From Rhodococcus rhodnii (GTDB taxonomy: Bacteria > Actinomycetota > Actinomycetes > Mycobacteriales > Pseudonocardiaceae): a stretch of 64,000 nucleotides of DNA. The DNA lies in assembly GCA_000720375.1 (NCBI GenBank), contig JOAA01000018.1, positions 186,001 to 250,000 on the forward strand, given 5' to 3'. How positions within the stretch are numbered: the stretch's first letter is position 1; every line of letters starts with the position of its first letter. Under the pieces are notes generated by a model, which did not search any database, was not told where the DNA came from, and saw only the letters and a program-made list of their open reading frames with translations. Position numbers and translations under genes: made by a program. Below, one piece after another: positions 1 to 8,425 of the stretch.

Positions 1-504
1 GCCACCGGAACTCGTGGTTCCCCAGCCGAGGATCGTGGTCTGGGTACCGGCCGCGTACAGAGCGGTGTCCTGTGGCGTGGCCAGCGGAAGGTACGGGCCA
101 GGCAGGCTCGTGCCGAGGGTCAGCACGGAGACGTCGTACCCACGCGTGGCGCTGGTGTAGTTGGGGTGCACCCAGATCCGCGTCACGGTCGCGACCGTGC
201 CCGCGGTGCTCTGCTTGTCCTCACGGCCCCACACCACACGAGTGCTCGACGGGCTGCGGCCCACGGTGCAGTGCGCCGCAGTGACCACCTTTGTCGCGCT
301 GACCAGCGTGCCGCCGCAGAACTGCGAACCGGAGGAGCTGGCCAGGTAGACGGTGTACTTGTAGTCGTTGATGTTGGCGCGGGTGCCGCCAACGATCATC
401 GGAGTGACGTCCGCCGATGCCACCGACACCGACGACAAGGTGGCCAGCGTCGTCACGACCGCGACGACGCAGGCTCGAACCAGGCGGGGCAGGGTAGCCG
501 CCAT
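1..504 (-). CDS. Secreted trypsin-like serine protease (S1 family), 3' end outside the window
   Basis: The first 168 codons of a chymotrypsin-fold endopeptidase are present. An N-terminal signal peptide (about residues 1-31) is followed by the activation-type sequence IVGG at 37-40, the catalytic His in VVTAAHC (His78) with the flanking Cys63/Cys79 pair, and the catalytic Asp in YDVSVLTL (Asp124). The catalytic Ser motif (GDSGGP) would lie beyond base 1 and cannot be checked. The ATG at 504 has a GGAG ribosome site about 7 bases upstream. It should be exported and degrade extracellular protein. The S1 assignment is firm; the substrate is unknown. Confidence 0.9.
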   Translation of the reverse strand, partial: MAATLPRLVRACVVAVVTTLATLSSVSVASADVTPMIVGGTRANINDYKYTVYLASSSGSQFCGGTLVSATKVVTAAHCTVGRSPSSTRVVWGREDKQSTAGTVATVTRIWVHPNYTSATRGYDVSVLTLGTSLPGPYLPLATPQDTALYAAGTQTTILGWGTTSSGG

Positions 505-642
505 GGCTGTCTCCTTTTCCTCATGGCCGCTCCCGGTCGAGCGGCATGATCCATGAGTAATCGGGCGACGACAGATCGTGCAACCGCTGATCGGTCGACG
601 ACGTTGCCAGTGGGGCCGATGATTGCCCCTGGAAATGAAAAG

Positions 643-730
643 GGGACCTCGTGCACCTGTCAGAGCCCGCTTATCCTTGCTGCCTTCCGGCCCTGGGGAG
701 GTTCACGAGATGGACACCGCACGAGGTCCA
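643..730 (-). ncRNA. ffs: Signal recognition particle RNA, small bacterial type (4.5S)
   Basis: Read on the minus strand, the ends pair as a long helix (bases 644-654 with 719-729), and the apical part carries the conserved SRP motif GGGCCGGAAGGCAGCAAGG, where Ffh binds. The RNA forms the core of the SRP that targets nascent membrane and secreted proteins to SecYEG. It is divergent from dnaX, a neighbour it also has in mycobacteria. The 280 bases between ffs and dnaX hold no gene that I can see. End positions are approximate to a few bases. Confidence 0.93.
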
Positions 731-1010
731 CTGACAGTGTAGCGAACCGGCGAGCCGGTCCTGGCGCCGGGACCGGGGCTTGGTCGCGCTGGTCGTTTAC
801 GCCACGCAACGCGCCCGACGCCGCCCCGGCCACGGCGGCGAGCAGGCACTCCAGCGGTGTCGGCTGCGTGGGGCGGGGTGGACCAGCGGTTGGGGGTGGG
901 CGGCCCCCGCAGGGGGTCGGAATGTGACAGTCCGGCTTTGGCGACCGAGCCCGTCCGAGCGAAGCGAGGACAATTCAACACTGTCGGTGGGGCCCGGTAG
1001 GGTCGTTGCC

Positions 1011-2951
1011 GTGGCGCTCGCCCTTTACCGCAAGTACCGTCCGGCGACCTTCGCTGAGGTGGTCGGTCAGGAGCACGTCACCGAGCCGCTGCGCATCGCG
1101 CTCGCGGCCGGTCGGGTCAACCATGCGTACCTCTTCTCCGGGCCTCGTGGCTGCGGGAAGACCTCCAGTGCGCGCATCATGGCCCGGTCCCTCAACTGCG
1201 CGCAGGGGCCGACGCCCGATCCCTGTGGCGAGTGCGAGTCGTGCGTGTCCCTCGCTCCCAACGGGCCGGGCAGTGTCGATGTGGTCGAGCTCGACGCGGC
1301 CAGCCATGGTGGTGTCGATGACACTCGTGAGCTGCGGGACCGGGCGTTCTTCGCACCGGCCATCTCGCGGTACCGCGTCTTCATCATCGACGAGGCGCAC
1401 ATGGTCACCACGCAGGGTTTCAACGCCCTGCTCAAGATCGTCGAGGAGCCACCAGAGCACCTCATCTTCATCTTCGCCACCACCGAGCCGGACAAGGTCC
1501 TGCCGACCATCCGCTCCCGTACCCACCACTATCCGTTCCGGCTGATCCCGCCGGGCGTGATGCGGGAGCTCCTGGAGCGCAACTGCGCTGCCGAAGGTGT
1601 CACGGTCGAGCCTTCCGTCTTCCCGTTGGTCATTCGGGCGGGTGGGGGCTCGGCGCGTGACACCCAGTCGGTCATGGACCAGCTGTTGTCCGGCGCTGGA
1701 CCCGATGGTGTGACATACGAGCGCGCGATCTCGTTGCTGGGTGTCACGGACATCGCGTTGATCAACGACATGGTCGACGGGCTCGCGACCGGCGACTCGG
1801 CCGCCGTGTACGGCACGATCGAGCGACTTGTCGACGCCGGGCACGATCCCCGGCGGTTCGCTTCGGACCTGCTGGACCGGCTGCGGGATCTGGTTCTGCT
1901 CAGTGCCGTGCCGGATTCGGGTGCGCGCGGTTTGGTCAACGTTCCCGACGACGAGCTGACGCGGATGTCCGCGCAAGCGGATCGGATGGGCCCGGCGACG
2001 CTGTCCCGGTTCGCCGAGATCGTCCACACTGGACTCATCGAGATGCGTGGCGCCACCTCGCCACGTCTGGTGATGGAGCTGCTGTCCGCGCGGATGCTTC
2101 TTCCCGCCGCGGTTCAGGGCGATCCGGCGCTCGATTCCGCTGTGCTGCAACGACTTGAGCAACTGGAGCGGCGCGCTGCCGTGGCTCCGGTCGCCGCGGC
2201 CGCGGTGCCCGCCATCGCTCAGCAACAAGCCGCCCCGCCGGCTCCTCAGCCCGCGGCCGCTGCTCCGGCGCCGCCGCCCAGGCAGCCGGAACCGGTTGCC
2301 GCGCAAGCACCTCCTCCTCCACCACCACCGCAAGCGCCCGCCGCTCCACCAGCGGAACCGGGTGCGATGGACGCGGCCTCGGTACGGCGAATCTGGCCGG
2401 AACTGCTTGCCGAGGTACGGAAGCAGCCAGGCGGCCGCAGCACCGAAGCCATGCTCACCAACGCGACCGTGCAGAGTATCGAGGGCGACACGGTCATCAT
2501 CGCGCACGCTGCGGCCCCGCTGGCCCGACGCTTGGCCGAGGCGCGCAACGTCGACCTGATCGGCAAAGCGCTGAACAACGTGATCGGCGGAAACTGGCGG
2601 GTCACGTGCGTGCACGGCAGTGGCATAGCGGCCCCGCCCCCGCAGGCCGCACCGCAGCCTCGCCCGCAACCGACGCGCCCGAGCCGTCCGGCGGCCGCGC
2701 CTGAGCCGCCGCAGCGCCAGGCTTCACGTCCGGCGGTGGATCACGACGACATCCCGCCGCCCCCGGAGCCACCCGAGCCCGACGACCCCCTCCCGCCACC
2801 TCCCCCACCGAAGACCGAGGCGGAGGAAGAGGAGGAAATGCTCGCCGAAGCCTCCCAGAAGCCCAGCGACGGCGAGCGGATCGTGGCCCGTGACCCGGAA
2901 GAAGTGGCGATCGAGCTGCTGATCCAGGAACTGGGAGCGAGGAAGATCTAG
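1011..2951 (+). CDS. dnaX: DNA polymerase III subunit gamma/tau (clamp loader ATPase)
   Basis: A 646-residue protein starting at GTG 1011; the reading frame is open further upstream but the conserved N-terminus LYRKYRPATFAEVVGQ begins here. It has Walker A GPRGCGKT (44-51), a zinc module with cysteines 63, 72, 75 and 78, Walker B IIDEAH, and the sensor region FATTEPDK. After the AAA+ and clamp-loader domains (to about residue 370) come two proline/alanine-rich linkers flanking a folded tau-like domain, and an acidic C-terminus. It loads the beta clamp during replication. I see no A-rich slippery sequence for a separate gamma form. It converges on the amidase across a repeat array. Confidence 0.97.
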   Translation: MALALYRKYRPATFAEVVGQEHVTEPLRIALAAGRVNHAYLFSGPRGCGKTSSARIMARSLNCAQGPTPDPCGECESCVSLAPNGPGSVDVVELDAASHGGVDDTRELRDRAFFAPAISRYRVFIIDEAHMVTTQGFNALLKIVEEPPEHLIFIFATTEPDKVLPTIRSRTHHYPFRLIPPGVMRELLERNCAAEGVTVEPSVFPLVIRAGGGSARDTQSVMDQLLSGAGPDGVTYERAISLLGVTDIALINDMVDGLATGDSAAVYGTIERLVDAGHDPRRFASDLLDRLRDLVLLSAVPDSGARGLVNVPDDELTRMSAQADRMGPATLSRFAEIVHTGLIEMRGATSPRLVMELLSARMLLPAAVQGDPALDSAVLQRLEQLERRAAVAPVAAAAVPAIAQQQAAPPAPQPAAAAPAPPPRQPEPVAAQAPPPPPPPQAPAAPPAEPGAMDAASVRRIWPELLAEVRKQPGGRSTEAMLTNATVQSIEGDTVIIAHAAAPLARRLAEARNVDLIGKALNNVIGGNWRVTCVHGSGIAAPPPQAAPQPRPQPTRPSRPAAAPEPPQRQASRPAVDHDDIPPPPEPPEPDDPLPPPPPPKTEAEEEEEMLAEASQKPSDGERIVARDPEEVAIELLIQELGARKI

Positions 2952-2964
2952 CCCGCCCCCGAAA

Positions 2965-3160
2965 CCGCGTGTCCACCTTTCCAGCACCATGAAATGCCCG
3001 TACCGGCACAGTGAAATGCGCGTTCCAGCACCGTGAAATGCCCTTTCCGGCACCGTGAGATCGCAGTGCGGGCCGGCGGGTGCGATTTCGGTGTGCCGGA
3101 ATGGTCAACCCATGGTGCCGCAATGGTGGACACGGGGTGCTGGAGTGGTGGACACGCGGG
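2965..3160. repeat. 22-bp tandem repeats in inverted halves at a convergent gene junction
   Basis: Four units beginning GCACCGTGAAATG start at 2984, 3006, 3028 and 3050, exactly 22 bases apart. Three units beginning GTGCYGG start at 3093, 3115 and 3137, again 22 apart, in the opposite orientation. The outer ends (2965-2988 and 3136-3159) are inverted repeats with about 22 of 24 bases matching, so the whole element could fold as one long hairpin. It fills the gap between dnaX and the amidase and could act as a bidirectional terminator. No protein is supported here. Confidence 0.85.
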
Positions 3161-4030
3161 TTAGGTGAGGTATTTGAGGATTGCGGCTGCGATGGCGTCG
3201 GCGTAGCGCTGGCGGCCGGATGGGCTCGACAACACCGCTGCTTCGTCGGCGTTGCGCATGTTTCCGCATTCCACCAGGGCTGCTGGGCGTTCTGAGAGGT
3301 TCATGCCGCCGAGGTCGTCGCGTGGGGACAGTCCGGCTGAGCCGATGTAGGTCGAGGTGGCGAAACCCGCTGAGCGCAAGCCATCTCGCAAGGTGGTGGC
3401 GAGGCGCTTGGCCGGTTCGCCTTGGGCGGCGTTCAGCGGGGGCGCCGAGTACGCGATGTGAAACCCGTGTGCGCCAGGGGAATTCGAGCCGTCCGCGTGA
3501 ATGGACACCACTGCGTCCGCGTTGGCCTGGTTGCCGATCGCGGCTCGTCTGTCCACACAGGGCCCGACGCCGGTGTCGTTGTCACGGGTCATCACGACCT
3601 TGATTCCCTTGGCCGACAACAACTCCCGGACCCGCACCGAAACGTCCCAAGTGAACTCGTGCTCGGTGTAGCCCGCGTTGGTCGATGTCCCGGTCGTGTT
3701 GCACGCCTTGGTCTGGCCACGGCCCGCGGGCACCTTTTTGTTGATCTCCGCGGGGTTTGCCGCGTTGCCGCCGTTGTGCCCGGGGTCGAGGACCACGACC
3801 TTGCCCGCAGCAGGAACCACGGCAGCGGAGGACGACGGCGCGGTGCTGGACACCGAACTGGGCGCAGTCGGCACCGGGGCGGCATTCGGCACGGTTGGCA
3901 CCCCTGCCGAGGCGCTCATTTGAACCTTGGTCACCGCTGTCGGTGTGCCTGTCTCCACCGTTCCGCACGCGGCCAGGAAGACCAGGGCGGCAGCGAGGGC
4001 AAGGCAGGCGCGGCGAGGCGAAGGCGTCAC
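3161..4030 (-). CDS. N-acetylmuramoyl-L-alanine amidase, lipoprotein (Amidase_3 family)
   Basis: This 289-residue zinc amidase cleaves the amide bond between N-acetylmuramic acid and L-alanine of peptidoglycan stem peptides. A signal peptide ending in the lipobox LAAC (Cys about residue 20) predicts a membrane-anchored lipoprotein, followed by a Ser/Pro/Ala-rich linker. The catalytic domain starts at VVLDPGHNGG with the first zinc His, then TEHEFTWDVS with the Glu ligand, VVSIHADG with the next His, and the C-terminal PAALVECGNM. The position beside ybaB-recR matches mycobacterial Rv3717, which is secreted without a lipobox. The GTG at 4030 is preferred because it starts just before the signal peptide. 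Confidence 0.92.
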   Translation of the reverse strand: MTPSPRRACLALAAALVFLAACGTVETGTPTAVTKVQMSASAGVPTVPNAAPVPTAPSSVSSTAPSSSAAVVPAAGKVVVLDPGHNGGNAANPAEINKKVPAGRGQTKACNTTGTSTNAGYTEHEFTWDVSVRVRELLSAKGIKVVMTRDNDTGVGPCVDRRAAIGNQANADAVVSIHADGSNSPGAHGFHIAYSAPPLNAAQGEPAKRLATTLRDGLRSAGFATSTYIGSAGLSPRDDLGGMNLSERPAALVECGNMRNADEAAVLSSPSGRQRYADAIAAAILKYLT

Positions 4031-4087
4031 GTCAAGAGAGACTAGTCTTGACAGCAGCAACACTGACGCGACTCGAGGGAGCCAGCG

Positions 4088-4426
4088 GTGCAACCCGGAC
4101 CAGGAATGCCCAACATCCAGGACATCCTGCAGCAGGCCCAGGCCATGCAGGAGAAGCTCGCGTCGGCTCAGCAGGAGCTCGAGGACGTCGAGGTGACCGG
4201 CACTGCGGGCGGCGGCCTGGTGACCGCGACGGTCTCCGGCGCCGGTGAGCTGACCGCGCTGACCATCGACCCCAAGGTGGTCGACCCCGAGGACGTCGAG
4301 ACGCTGTCCGACCTGATCGTCGCCGCGATCAGGGACGCCAACCACAACGCGCAGAAGCTGGCCGAGGAGAAGATGGGCGGCCTGGCCGGTGGCTTCGGCG
4401 GCGCGCTCGGACTGCCTGGTTTCTGA
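4088..4426 (+). CDS. YbaB/EbfC family nucleoid-associated protein
   Basis: A 112-residue protein with a central coiled helix ([19 protein letters not shown]) and the family core [24 protein letters not shown]. Relatives form tweezer-shaped dimers that bind DNA and are almost always encoded next to recR. The GTG at 4088 has a GAGGGAGCC ribosome site. Its stop overlaps the recR start by one base (TGATG), so the two are translationally coupled. The C-terminus is rich in Gly ([16 protein letters not shown]), as in other actinobacterial members. A role in chromosome organisation or recombination support is inferred from the family. Confidence 0.93.
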   Translation: MQPGPGMPNIQDILQQAQAMQEKLASAQQELEDVEVTGTAGGGLVTATVSGAGELTALTIDPKVVDPEDVETLSDLIVAAIRDANHNAQKLAEEKMGGLAGGFGGALGLPGF

Positions 4427-5022
4427 TGTACGAAGGCCCGGTCCAGGACCTCATCGACGAGCTCGGCCGGCTGCCGGGAGTGGGTCCGAAAAGCGCCCAG
4501 CGCATCGCCTTCCACCTGCTGTCCGCCGAGGCCGCGGACATCGCGCGGCTGCAGGATGCGCTGCAGAAGGTCAAAGAGGGCGTGGTGTTCTGCGATGTCT
4601 GCGGCAACGTCTCCGAGCAGGAGACCTGCCGTATCTGCCGGGACGCCCGGCGCGACCCGCAGAAGGTGTGCGTGGTCGAGGAGCCCAAGGACGTGCTGGC
4701 GATCGAGCGGACCCGTGAGTTCAAGGGCCGCTACCACGTGCTCGGCGGCGCGCTGGACCCGTTGTCCGGGATCGGCCCCGACCAGCTGCGGATCCGCCAG
4801 CTGCTGACCAGGATCGGCGAGCAGGACGTCACCGAGGTGATCCTGGCGACCGACCCGAACACCGAGGGCGAGGCGACCGCCACGTACCTGATCCGGCTGC
4901 TGCGGGACTTCCCCGGGCTGACCGTGACCAGGCTGGCGTCCGGCCTGCCGATGGGCGGGGACCTGGAGTTCGCCGACGAGCTCACGCTCACCCGCGCGCT
5001 GTCCGGGCGTCGCGCGGTTTGA
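4426..5022 (+). CDS. recR: Recombination mediator protein RecR
   Basis: This 198-residue protein acts with RecF and RecO to load RecA on gapped DNA. It has the N-terminal helix-hairpin-helix ([20 protein letters not shown]), a four-cysteine zinc finger (Cys56, 59, 68, 71), and a Toprim domain with [12 protein letters not shown] and the conserved [15 protein letters not shown] stretch. Length and domain order are those of the family. It overlaps ybaB by one base and the next gene by four bases, so it lies in a tight operon. Confidence 0.97.
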   Translation: MYEGPVQDLIDELGRLPGVGPKSAQRIAFHLLSAEAADIARLQDALQKVKEGVVFCDVCGNVSEQETCRICRDARRDPQKVCVVEEPKDVLAIERTREFKGRYHVLGGALDPLSGIGPDQLRIRQLLTRIGEQDVTEVILATDPNTEGEATATYLIRLLRDFPGLTVTRLASGLPMGGDLEFADELTLTRALSGRRAV

Positions 5023-5582
5023 TCAACACGATCGACACGATCGTCACGGCCATCAACGCGGCGCCGCCAAGGCTCGGCGGTGTCCGCTTGGTGGCGATCG
5101 ACGGTCCATCTGGCTCAGGCAAGTCCACCTTCGCCCGGCGGCTCACCGCGAGACTGCATGACGCGGCGCTTGTCTCCACCGACGACTTCGCGACCTGGGA
5201 CGACCCCGTTGCCTGGTGGCCCCGGTTGGTCGAGGGTGTACTAGACCAATTGGCGGCGGGTCGACCTGGTGGTTATCGCGCCGTCGAGTGGGTCGGCGGG
5301 ATCCCGCGGCCAGGCCCCAGCCGAACCGTCGATGTGCCCGAGATCCTGGTCCTTGAGGGCGTCTCGGCGGGCAGAGTTTCGATCCGGCCGCTGTTGTCCG
5401 CGCTGATCTGGTGTGAACACGCTGACCAGGCCGAACGCCTCGAGCGGGCGGTGGCGCGGGACGGCGAGGCCAGCAGGCCCCACCTGGTCGCCTGGCAGCT
5501 GTTCGAGCAGGGCTGGTTCGCTGTGGACCGCACTCGCCGGCACGCGGATCACGTCGTCGACGCGGCGTTGGGCAGTCTCTGA
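5019..5582 (+). CDS. P-loop nucleoside/uridine kinase-like protein
   Basis: A 187-residue protein with Walker A GPSGSGKS (29-36) and the following DDFATWDDP, resembling the substrate-binding DD(F/Y) region of uridine kinase and related (d)NMP kinases. A later [11 protein letters not shown] fits the second strand of this fold. The start is TTG at 5019, overlapping the recR stop. The C-terminal [13 protein letters not shown] is typical of small actinobacterial kinases annotated only as uridine kinase-like. Its true substrate cannot be told from sequence; ATP-dependent phosphorylation of a small molecule is the safe statement. Confidence 0.75.
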   Translation: MINTIDTIVTAINAAPPRLGGVRLVAIDGPSGSGKSTFARRLTARLHDAALVSTDDFATWDDPVAWWPRLVEGVLDQLAAGRPGGYRAVEWVGGIPRPGPSRTVDVPEILVLEGVSAGRVSIRPLLSALIWCEHADQAERLERAVARDGEASRPHLVAWQLFEQGWFAVDRTRRHADHVVDAALGSL

Positions 5583-5606
5583 CCGAGCCCTGTTTGGCCG
5601 ATTCGT

Positions 5607-5639
5607 GACCAAGCGGAGTACCAGTAATCCGCTTTGGTC
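5607..5639. promoter_or_regulatory. Inverted repeat upstream of the first peptide ABC operon
   Basis: The arms GACCAAGCGGA (5607-5617) and TCCGCTTTGGTC (5628-5639) pair with one bulged base across a 10-base gap. They end about 53 bases before the ATG of the substrate-binding gene. The position suits an operator. It could instead be a weak terminator for the upstream recR operon, but there is no T-run after it. Confidence 0.5.
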
Positions 5640-5692
5640 GATATAAGGTCCGTCCCCAAGACTGAGTTCCCGACTTTGTTTTGAGGTGTGCG

Positions 5693-7378
5693 ATGGTCCA
5701 GACCCGTAGGGTTCGAGCGGGCCGCCTGGTGGCGTTAGGCCTCTCCACGGCTCTCGTGCTGTCCGCCTGCGCGGAGTCCCAACGGGGCCAGAACGATCAA
5801 GGTGGCGGCGGCGCCGCGAAGGTCGGCGGCACCATGACGTTCGCGACCGAGGGCGCACCCAAGCTGTTCGACCCGTTCTTCGCCACGGACGGCGCGACCT
5901 TCCGGACCTCGCAGCAGATCTTCGAGGGGCTCATCGAGTTCAAGCCGGGCACCGCGGAGGCCGAAGCGGGTCTGGCCGAGAAGTGGTCGTCCACGCCGGA
6001 CGGCAAGACGTGGACGTTCAACCTGCGCAAGGGCGCGAAGTTCCACGACGGCACGGAGTTCAACGCCGAAGCCGCCTGCTACAACTTTAACCGCTGGTAC
6101 AACCAGAAGGGTGCGGGCCAGAGCGCGGCCGTCACCGGTTACTGGCAGGACAACTTCGGCGGGTTCTCCGACGGCGCCAAGCCGTCGCTGTTCAAGTCGT
6201 GCAAGGCCAGCGACCCGTCGACCGCCGTGGTCGAGCTGACCAGCTACACCAGCAAGTTCCCGGACATCCTCGGCCTGCCGTCGTTCGCCATGCAGAGCCC
6301 GACCGCGATGAAGCAGTACGACGCGGACAACGTGGTCCAGCAGGGTGACAGCTTCGTCTACCCGGCGTACGGCCAGGAGCACCCGGTCGGCACCGGCCCG
6401 TTCAAGTTCGCCAAGTACGACAAGGCGAACGGCACCGTCGAGCTGGTCCGCAACGACGACTACTGGGGCACCAAGGCCCTGCTCGACAAGCTGATCCTGC
6501 GGGCGATCCCGGACGAGACCGCGCGCAAGCAGGCACTGCAGTCCGGTGACGTGCAGGGTTACGACCTGCCTGCCCCGGCGGACTGGGACCAGCTGAAGAA
6601 GGACGGGCACAAGCTGCTGATCCGTCCGGCCTTCAACGTGATGTACCTGGGCATCGGCCAGAAGAACAACGCCAAGCTGCGTGATCTGAAGGTGCGCCAG
6701 GCCATCGCGCACGCCATCGACCGCGAAGGCCTGATCAAGCAGCAGTACCCGGAGGGTGCGAAGGTCGCCGAGAACTTCTACCCGGACACGATGTTCGGCT
6801 GGACCGGCGACGTGCAGAAGTACGAGTACAGCCCGGACAAGGCCAAGTCGCTGCTGGCCGAGGCGGGCGCGACCGGTCTCGAGGTCACGTTCTACTGGCC
6901 GACCGAGGTCACCCGGCCGTACATGCCCAACCCGCGCGACATCTTCGGCTTCATCCGGGGCAACCTGGAAGCGGTCGGCATGAAGCTCAACGTGGTCAGC
7001 AAGCCGTGGAACGGTGGCTACCTCGAGGACGTCGACCAGGCCAAGGCGGACGTGTTCCTGCTGGGCTGGAACGGTGACTACAACACGCCGGACAACTTCA
7101 TCGGCAGCTTCTTCTCCGACCCGAACAACCGGTTCGCCACCGCCTCGGCGACGTGGGGTACCCAGCTGTCGGCGGAGATCAAGGCGGCCGACGCCGAGCC
7201 GGACACCACCAAGCGCAAGGCGATGTACGAGGCGCTGAACAAGAAGCTCAAGGCGGAGTACCTGCCCGCGGTCCCGGTGGCCCACTCGCCGCCCGCGCTG
7301 GTGACCTCCGCGAAGGTCAGTGGCCTGGTCGCCAGCCCGTTGACCGACGAGCGGTTCGACACCGTCAGCCTCGGCTGA
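5693..7378 (+). CDS. Peptide/dipeptide ABC importer, substrate-binding lipoprotein (SBP family 5)
   Basis: A 561-residue lipoprotein with lipobox LSAC (Cys26) and a Gly-rich linker. The mature part has the family 5 features: GTMTFATEGAPKLFDPFF near the start, LAEKWSSTPDGKTWTFNLRKGAKFHDGTEF, and VRQAIAHAIDREGLI in the middle. It captures oligopeptides or other amphipathic solutes outside the membrane and passes them to the two permeases that follow. ATG 5693 is chosen over an upstream TTG because GAGG lies 6 bases before it. It heads a five-gene operon (SBP, permeases B and C, ATPases D and F). The exact ligand is unknown. Confidence 0.92.
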   Translation: MVQTRRVRAGRLVALGLSTALVLSACAESQRGQNDQGGGGAAKVGGTMTFATEGAPKLFDPFFATDGATFRTSQQIFEGLIEFKPGTAEAEAGLAEKWSSTPDGKTWTFNLRKGAKFHDGTEFNAEAACYNFNRWYNQKGAGQSAAVTGYWQDNFGGFSDGAKPSLFKSCKASDPSTAVVELTSYTSKFPDILGLPSFAMQSPTAMKQYDADNVVQQGDSFVYPAYGQEHPVGTGPFKFAKYDKANGTVELVRNDDYWGTKALLDKLILRAIPDETARKQALQSGDVQGYDLPAPADWDQLKKDGHKLLIRPAFNVMYLGIGQKNNAKLRDLKVRQAIAHAIDREGLIKQQYPEGAKVAENFYPDTMFGWTGDVQKYEYSPDKAKSLLAEAGATGLEVTFYWPTEVTRPYMPNPRDIFGFIRGNLEAVGMKLNVVSKPWNGGYLEDVDQAKADVFLLGWNGDYNTPDNFIGSFFSDPNNRFATASATWGTQLSAEIKAADAEPDTTKRKAMYEALNKKLKAEYLPAVPVAHSPPALVTSAKVSGLVASPLTDERFDTVSLG

Positions 7379-7402
7379 GGCGCAGAAGGACCTTAGAAAA
7401 CT

Positions 7403-8425
7403 GTGCTCCGTTACACCGTCCGGCGGCTGCTGCAGCTCGTGCTCGTCGTCGTAGCGCTGTCGCTGCTGCTGTTCGCGTGGTTGCGTTCGCTCCCAGGAGG
7501 GCCGGTCTCGGCCCTCCTGGGCGAGCGGGCCACTCCCGCCCTGCGTGCCCAGCTGACCGCCGAGCTGGGCCTTGATCAACCGATCTTCGTGCAGTACTTC
7601 AAGTTCCTCGGGCGCGCCGCGTCCGGGGACTTCGGTGTCTCCACCGGTGTGCAGCCGGGCGACTCGGCGATGGAGATCTTCCTGCAACGGTTTCCGGCGA
7701 CCATCGAGTTGTCGGTGCTGGCCATCCTGATCGCCATCGCGGTCGGCATCCCGTTGGGCTTCCTGGCCGCTCGCCGTCGCGGCGGGATCCTGGACAACCT
7801 CAGCGTGGTCGGCTCGCTGATCGGCGTCGCCGTGCCGGTGTTCTTCCTCGCGTTCGTGCTCAAGCAGGTCTTCGCCGTCGAGCTGGGCTGGTTTCCCACC
7901 ACCGGGCGGCAGGAAGGCGGGCTGGACGCGACCCGGGTGACCGGGTTCTTCATTCTCGACGGCCTGATCACGCGGGAGTTCGACGCCGCGTGGGACGCGT
8001 TCAAACACCTGATCCTGCCCGCGGTCGCGCTGTCCAGCATCCCGTTCTCGGTGATCTTCCGGATCACCCGTGCCTCCGTGCTGGACGTGCTCGACGAGGA
8101 CTTCGTGCGCACCGCCGAGTCGAAGGGCCTGACCACTCCGGTGATCCGGCGACGGCACGTGCTGCGCAACGCGATGTTGCCCGTGGTCACCACGATCGGC
8201 CTGCAGACCGGTGCGCTGCTGGCCGGTGCCGTGCTGACCGAGAAGGTGTTCGCCTTCCCCGGCATCGGCCAGGCGCTGGCGATCGGCTTCGAGCGCCGTG
8301 ACTATCCGGTGCTGTTGTTGCTGATCCTCTGCGCTGCCGGGGTTTTCGTGCTTGTCAATCTGGCGGTCGACCTGTCGTACGCGGTGATCGACCCACGGAT
8401 CCGGACCTCGGGCGGTGGGCGATGA
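7403..8425 (+). CDS. Peptide ABC importer permease, DppB/OppB type
   Basis: A 340-residue inner-membrane protein starting with the family N-terminus MLRYTVRRLLQLVLVVVALS, a long periplasmic-side loop, then the binding-protein-dependent transport domain with about six membrane spans. The ATPase-coupling loop reads EDFVRTAESKGLTTPVIRRRHVLRNA. It pairs with the DppC-type permease whose start overlaps its stop by four bases, forming the transmembrane channel of the first importer. Confidence 0.92.
   Translation: MLRYTVRRLLQLVLVVVALSLLLFAWLRSLPGGPVSALLGERATPALRAQLTAELGLDQPIFVQYFKFLGRAASGDFGVSTGVQPGDSAMEIFLQRFPATIELSVLAILIAIAVGIPLGFLAARRRGGILDNLSVVGSLIGVAVPVFFLAFVLKQVFAVELGWFPTTGRQEGGLDATRVTGFFILDGLITREFDAAWDAFKHLILPAVALSSIPFSVIFRITRASVLDVLDEDFVRTAESKGLTTPVIRRRHVLRNAMLPVVTTIGLQTGALLAGAVLTEKVFAFPGIGQALAIGFERRDYPVLLLLILCAAGVFVLVNLAVDLSYAVIDPRIRTSGGGR

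Noticed and set aside
735..1010. tRNA gene between ffs and dnaX, as in mycobacteria
   Set aside because: No acceptor/T-arm pair or TTCRANY motif with matching stems is present in this gap.
975..2669. Long open frame antisense to dnaX
   Set aside because: Long antisense frames are expected in high-GC coding DNA. The translation is Arg-rich, without domains, and dnaX is certain on the other strand.
1011..2951. Programmed frameshift in dnaX producing a gamma subunit
   Set aside because: No A AAA AAG-type slippery site or downstream stem was found. Actinobacterial dnaX usually makes the full protein only.
5735..8158. 807-codon open frame antisense to the peptide importer genes
   Set aside because: Same cause: a mirror of codon-biased genes. 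It is composed of Arg/Gly/Val/His-rich low-complexity sequence.
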